This document shows, in pieces, positions 61,087-64,000 of a stretch of DNA of 64,000 nt. Source of the DNA: an uncultured Oscillospiraceae bacterium. Lineage in GTDB: Bacteria; Bacillota; Clostridia; Oscillospirales; Oscillospiraceae. The DNA lies in the NCBI GenBank assembly GCA_934565795.1, contig CAKTIM010000002.1, positions 1 through 64,000 on the forward strand, given 5' to 3'. A model generated the notes under the pieces. It did not search any database. It worked only from the letters and a program-made list of their open reading frames with translations, and was not told the origin of the DNA. The first letter of the stretch is position 1, and each line of letters begins with the position of its first letter. A program made the position numbers and the translations under genes.

Positions 61087-61962
61087 ATGAATCAGGATTT
61101 TTTGACTCTTTTGCAGGAAAAAACCTCGGATTTTTCAAAGGGGCAGCGCAGAATTGCCCAATATATCACAGAGGCCTATGATAAGGCCGCCTTTATGACC
61201 GCCAGCCGCCTGGGCGCGACGGTGGGCGTTTCGGAGTCCACGGTCGTCCGCTTTGCGGTGGATTTGGGCTTCGACGGCTACCCGTCCATGCAAAAGGCAA
61301 TGCAGGAAATGGTGCTGAACCGGCTGACCTCCGTGCAGCGCATTGAGGTTGCCAATGATCGCCTGGGCGACCAGGATATCATCTCCATGGTTGTCCGCTC
61401 CGATATTGAAAAGCTCCGCCAGACCGATGAGACGGTGAACCGGGGCGAATTCAGCAACGCGGTCAACGCGATTCTGAAGGCGAAGCGCGTCTATATCATC
61501 GGCGTCCGTTCGGTTGCCCCGCTGGCAAACTTTCTGGGATACTACCTGAACTATATGTTTAACAACGTCCACGTGATCTCCGGCATGAGCACCGGGGAGA
61601 TGTTTGAAAAAATCGTAGGCGTAAATGCGGAGGATGTGGTGATTGCGTTCAGCTTCCCCCGCTATTCTTCCTCCACCACCAAGGGAGCCAGGTACTGCCG
61701 CTCCGCAGGCGCTACAGTGATCGGCTTTACGGATAGCAAGCTGTCCCCCCTGGGGCAGTGCTGCGACCATGTTCTGCTGGCAAAAAGCGATATGGTGTCG
61801 CTGGTGGACAGCCTGGTTGCCCCCCTCAGCCTGGTAAACGCGCTGATCGTGGCCATTGCCTCCAAGCGGGAAAAGGAGCTGTCCAGAACCTTTGAAAACC
61901 TGGAAAGAATTTGGGACGAGTACGATGTTTACGAGAAGCAGGTAAAGGAAGATGAGGTTTGA
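61087..61962 (+). CDS. MurR/RpiR-family transcriptional regulator
   Basis: 291 residues; ATG 61087 (GAGG 7 nt upstream) preferred to 61081. N-terminal HTH_6 (FSKGQRRIAQYI, TASRLGATVGVSESTVVRFAVDLGF) and a C-terminal SIS domain (RVYIIGVRSVAPLANFLGYYL, VVIAFSFPRYSSSTTKGARYC) that binds phosphosugars. Overlaps the next gene, which is a flavoprotein, not a sugar enzyme, so the regulon is unclear. Confidence 0.92.
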   Translation: MNQDFLTLLQEKTSDFSKGQRRIAQYITEAYDKAAFMTASRLGATVGVSESTVVRFAVDLGFDGYPSMQKAMQEMVLNRLTSVQRIEVANDRLGDQDIISMVVRSDIEKLRQTDETVNRGEFSNAVNAILKAKRVYIIGVRSVAPLANFLGYYLNYMFNNVHVISGMSTGEMFEKIVGVNAEDVVIAFSFPRYSSSTTKGARYCRSAGATVIGFTDSKLSPLGQCCDHVLLAKSDMVSLVDSLVAPLSLVNALIVAIASKREKELSRTFENLERIWDEYDVYEKQVKEDEV

Positions 61963-63184
61963 CGGCATCGTAATCGGCGGCGGCCCGGCGGGGATGTTTG
62001 CCGCCATTGCCGCAGCAGACCGGGGGCAGCGGGTGCTTCTGCTGGAAAAGAACGGTCGCCTGGGAAAGAAGCTCCTGATCACGGGCAAGGGCCGCTGCAA
62101 TGTGACCAACTGCTGCACCGGGCAGGAGGTGCTGCAAAACACTCCACGCAACGGACGCTTTCTCTACAGCGCCATGGCCGCATTTCCGCCGGAAAAAACC
62201 ATGGCTTTTTTTGAATCGCACGGCTGCCCACTGAAAACGGAGCGGGGAAACCGGGTTTTCCCGGTGACCGATCGTTCCCAGTCCATTCTGGACTGCCTGC
62301 AAAATGAGCTGCGCCGCGTCCGCGTCGCTGTGCGCGACGAGACGGCGACGGAAATTCTGACAAAGGATGGCCGCGTCACCGGGGTAAAGACCACAGCTGC
62401 ATCCTATGACGCTTCGTGGGTGATTCTTGCCACGGGGGGCGTATCCTATCCCGCCACCGGCTCCACCGGCGACGGCTACAGGATGGCGGCGGCACTGGGA
62501 CACACCGTCGTCCCGCAGGAAGGGAATCTGGTGCCGCTGGAATCCGGCGACCCGGACTGTGCCGAGATGCAGGGCCTGTCCCTGCGTAACGTGGGCGTGA
62601 AGCTGCTGAGTGAAAAGGGGAAGGTGCTGTATCAGGATTTTGGAGAGCTGCTGTTTACCCATTTCGGCGTCTCCGGCCCCACGGTGCTCAGCGCCAGCTG
62701 CCACATGAAGGGCCAGGGTTGCCGCCTGGTGCTGGATTTAAAGCCGGCGCTGGATGAATCCAAGCTGGACAGCCGCATTCTGAGAGACCTGGAAATGTAC
62801 CAGAACCGCTCTATGGAAAACGCTTTGACCGACCTACTGCCCCGCTCCATGATCCCTGTTGTGCTGCGCCGGGCAGAAATCCCGCCGCAGCTGCAGGCCA
62901 ATTCCCTGACCCGGCAGAAGCGCCGGACGCTGGTGGAGCTGCTGAAGGCGTTCCCCGTTGCCATTTCCGGCAAGCGCCCGGTGAGCGAGGCAATCATCAC
63001 CTCTGGGGGCGTCAAGGTAGGCGAGGTGAACCCCAAAACAATGGAATCCAAGCTGACTCCGGGGCTGTTTTTCGCCGGAGAAATTCTGGACTGCGACGCC
63101 TACACCGGGGGCTTCAACCTGCAAATCGCCTGGGCAACGGCCTATGCTGCCGGAATTTCTGCCGTAAATAAAGAGATTCCGTAA
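61952..63184 (+). CDS. NAD(P)/FAD-dependent oxidoreductase (BaiN/YhiN family)
   Basis: 410 residues. FAD site FDGIVIGGGPAGMFAAIAAADRG, GKKLLITGKGRCNVTN, and the C-terminal FFAGEILDCDAYTGGFNLQIAWATAYAAG typical of HI0933-like flavoproteins. Family substrates are mostly unknown; BaiN-type enzymes have been implicated in bile acid reduction, which cannot be assumed here. Starts within the end of the RpiR regulator. Confidence 0.9.
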   Translation: MRFDGIVIGGGPAGMFAAIAAADRGQRVLLLEKNGRLGKKLLITGKGRCNVTNCCTGQEVLQNTPRNGRFLYSAMAAFPPEKTMAFFESHGCPLKTERGNRVFPVTDRSQSILDCLQNELRRVRVAVRDETATEILTKDGRVTGVKTTAASYDASWVILATGGVSYPATGSTGDGYRMAAALGHTVVPQEGNLVPLESGDPDCAEMQGLSLRNVGVKLLSEKGKVLYQDFGELLFTHFGVSGPTVLSASCHMKGQGCRLVLDLKPALDESKLDSRILRDLEMYQNRSMENALTDLLPRSMIPVVLRRAEIPPQLQANSLTRQKRRTLVELLKAFPVAISGKRPVSEAIITSGGVKVGEVNPKTMESKLTPGLFFAGEILDCDAYTGGFNLQIAWATAYAAGISAVNKEIP

Positions 63185-63212
63185 AGATTTTGGGGCATAC
63201 CGAAATCAAGGA

Positions 63213-63241
63213 TTGACAAAATCTTTGTCCTGTACTAGAAT
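63213..63241 (+). promoter_or_regulatory. Promoter of acpP
   Basis: TTGACA, 17-nt spacer, TAGAAT. Confidence 0.85.
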
Positions 63242-63285
63242 ATTACGGAAATGTTCTACACAGAATATTTGGAGGGACAGAAAGA

Positions 63286-63507
63286 ATGTACGAAAAACTT
63301 GTAAAGTACGCAGCCAAGCAGCTCGAGATCGACGCATCCGAGATTACTCCCGACAGCACCTTTGAAAGCCTGGGCATCGATTCCCTCGATATCGTCGAGA
63401 TGATTATGGATCTGGAAAGCGAGCTGGGCGTTGAGCTGGATATGGAGGATCAGAAGATCACCACCTTCCAGGAGCTGGCCGATTTCGTTGAGTCTAAGCT
63501 GAACTAA
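63286..63507 (+). CDS. acpP: Acyl carrier protein
   Basis: 73 residues, acidic. The phosphopantetheine attachment Ser lies in LGIDSLDIVEMIM. Carrier for fatty acid synthesis. Strong GGAGG Shine-Dalgarno. Monocistronic here: the stop codon TAA is the first triplet of an inverted-repeat element. Confidence 0.96.
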   Translation: MYEKLVKYAAKQLEIDASEITPDSTFESLGIDSLDIVEMIMDLESELGVELDMEDQKITTFQELADFVESKLN

Positions 63508-63671
63508 GGAACCTCTGAATAAATCGTCTGCGGCTGGACAGCGGGTCTTTTGCCCCCATGCCGCAGGATGAAAAACGGGAAATACATACAGTATTCCTCC
63601 ATTTTCCATCCCTTGCCTGGGAACAAAATCCCTCGGTGCCAGCTCTTGCCGATTTATTCAGAGATTCCCTA
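63505..63671. mobile_element. MITE-like element, type A (full copy)
   Basis: 167 bp with 22-bp terminal inverted repeats, 20 of 22 complementary; the shared part of each end is CTCTGAATAAATCG (inverse CGATTTATTCAGAG). The left end starts at the acpP stop codon and the right end stops about 20 nt before the SRP RNA. The core with GAAATACATACAGTATTCCT is shared with type B at 15770. The minus strand reads as a spurious MENGGILYVF peptide. No transposase. Confidence 0.75.
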
Positions 63672-63685
63672 AAACAGAATATTGT
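63657..63685 (+). promoter_or_regulatory. Candidate promoter of the SRP RNA, -35 inside the repeat element
   Basis: TTCAGA (63657-63662), 17-nt spacer, TATTGT (63680-63685). Only 4/6 matches in each box, but the implied start near 63692 fits the RNA 5' end. The -35 lies in the right inverted repeat of the type A element. Confidence 0.4.
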
Positions 63686-63691
63686 CCTTGT

Positions 63692-64000
63692 TAGAGCTGC
63701 CGGCTTATAACAAGGTCGCACTAGTCGGGGAGTTAGCGGTGCCCTGTACCTGCAATCCGCTACAGCAGGGATGAATCCCCACACCCGGTCAGGTGTAATG
63801 TGCCATCCGTACCGTGTAAGAGGTGTTGAGAGATCGGTCTTGCGCAATGAGATCCCGTGAACCATGTCAGGTGGGGAACCAAGCAGCATTAAGCGGATCT
63901 TCTCGTGTGCCGCGGGATTGCCGATTTTGAGCTTTCTGCACGGCTTCTGGGTATGTTGCCTGCTCAAATGTGGGTGTGCGATCTTGTTATGAGTCGGCAT
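63692..64000 (+). ncRNA. ffs: Signal recognition particle RNA, large bacterial type
   Basis: Alu domain: GCGGTGCCCTGTACCTGCAA and CCGCTACAGCAGGG; S domain: GTCAGGTGGGGAACCAAGCAGC, the conserved SRP54-binding loop and tetraloop region. The 5' stretch GCCGGCTTATAACAAGGTCG (from about 63699) is complementary to the last 24 nt (CGATCTTGTTATGAGTCGGC), forming the closing helix, so the RNA is close to complete at the window edge. The 3' end and terminator lie beyond. Confidence 0.93.

Noticed and set aside
63256..63609. Minus-strand open frame beginning MENGGILYVF
   Set aside because: It is the type A repeat read backwards plus antisense acpP. Its similarity to the 15563-15871 frame reflects shared DNA, not a protein family.
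63494..64000. Minus-strand open frame across the window end
   Set aside because: It covers the SRP RNA and the repeat element; the RNA signatures are decisive.
1..64000. tRNA or rRNA genes
   Set aside because: No convincing T-loop/CCA cloverleaf or rRNA signature was found by eye; a covariance search would be decisive.

Overview
The window reads as chromosomal DNA of a Gram-positive, endospore-forming member of the Clostridia, most probably an Oscillospiraceae/Ruminococcaceae-type gut bacterium. The evidence is the gene content: whiA, spoIID, a GerW-family gene, a DacF-type carboxypeptidase, scpAB and recA-recX-rimO-pgsA. It also has sortase and cohesin/dockerin modules, strong AGGAGG-type ribosome binding sites, and TTGACA/TATAAT promoters that often carry a TGTG(C/A) extended -10. 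Most genes are moderately GC-rich. No rRNA, tRNA, CRISPR array or complete transposase gene was seen.

Layout. 1-8.7 kb is a surface-assembly locus: a giant secreted protein (cysteine-peptidase-like domain, five exact-period 471-bp repeats, a cohesin and a dockerin), a cohesin protein with a VPKTG sorting signal, and a class B sortase. 8.8-17.4 kb holds two Sec-type lipoproteins, two tandem hybrid histidine kinases, a cluster of miniature inverted-repeat elements and an OMP-decarboxylase-like gene. 17.5-33.8 kb is mostly housekeeping on the + strand: a poly-ferredoxin, murB, whiA, dnaE, a lipoprotein plus two-component system operon, yqhQ-like, prmC, recA, recX, rimO, pgsA and a DUF4317 gene. 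33.9-38.3 kb (minus) carries a cytidylate-kinase-like gene, pullulanase and gltX. 38.4-43.6 kb has a methyltransferase preceded by a small leader ORF and an intrinsic terminator, then trpS, an operon of three small (two proline-rich) proteins, a phosphodiesterase, coaX and a previously unlisted 55-residue membrane protein gene. 43.8-45.0 kb is a MarR regulator plus flavin-reductase pair, AT-richer than its surroundings and bounded by direct repeats. 45.0-54.3 kb has an XRE regulator, a second CDP-alcohol phosphatidyltransferase, a four-gene probable sporulation/cell-wall operon, asnB, a Ca2+/Na+ exchanger, an acyltransferase-like protein with an altered active site, and spoIID. 54.4-64 kb has a uridine-kinase-like gene, scpA-scpB-DUF2953-gerW-dacF-rluB, an RpiR regulator, a BaiN-like flavoprotein, acpP and the large-type SRP RNA.

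Most noteworthy are four things. (1) The cohesin/dockerin/sortase locus, which looks like a self-assembling wall complex not built around a glycosidase. (2) The leader-peptide attenuator before the methyltransferase. (3) A family of 60-170 bp inverted-repeat elements whose left end repeatedly coincides with stop codons, one copy also abutting the SRP RNA promoter. (4) Several proteins whose catalytic residues appear to be replaced. All functional calls rest on reading the sequence and on family knowledge; no database search was possible.
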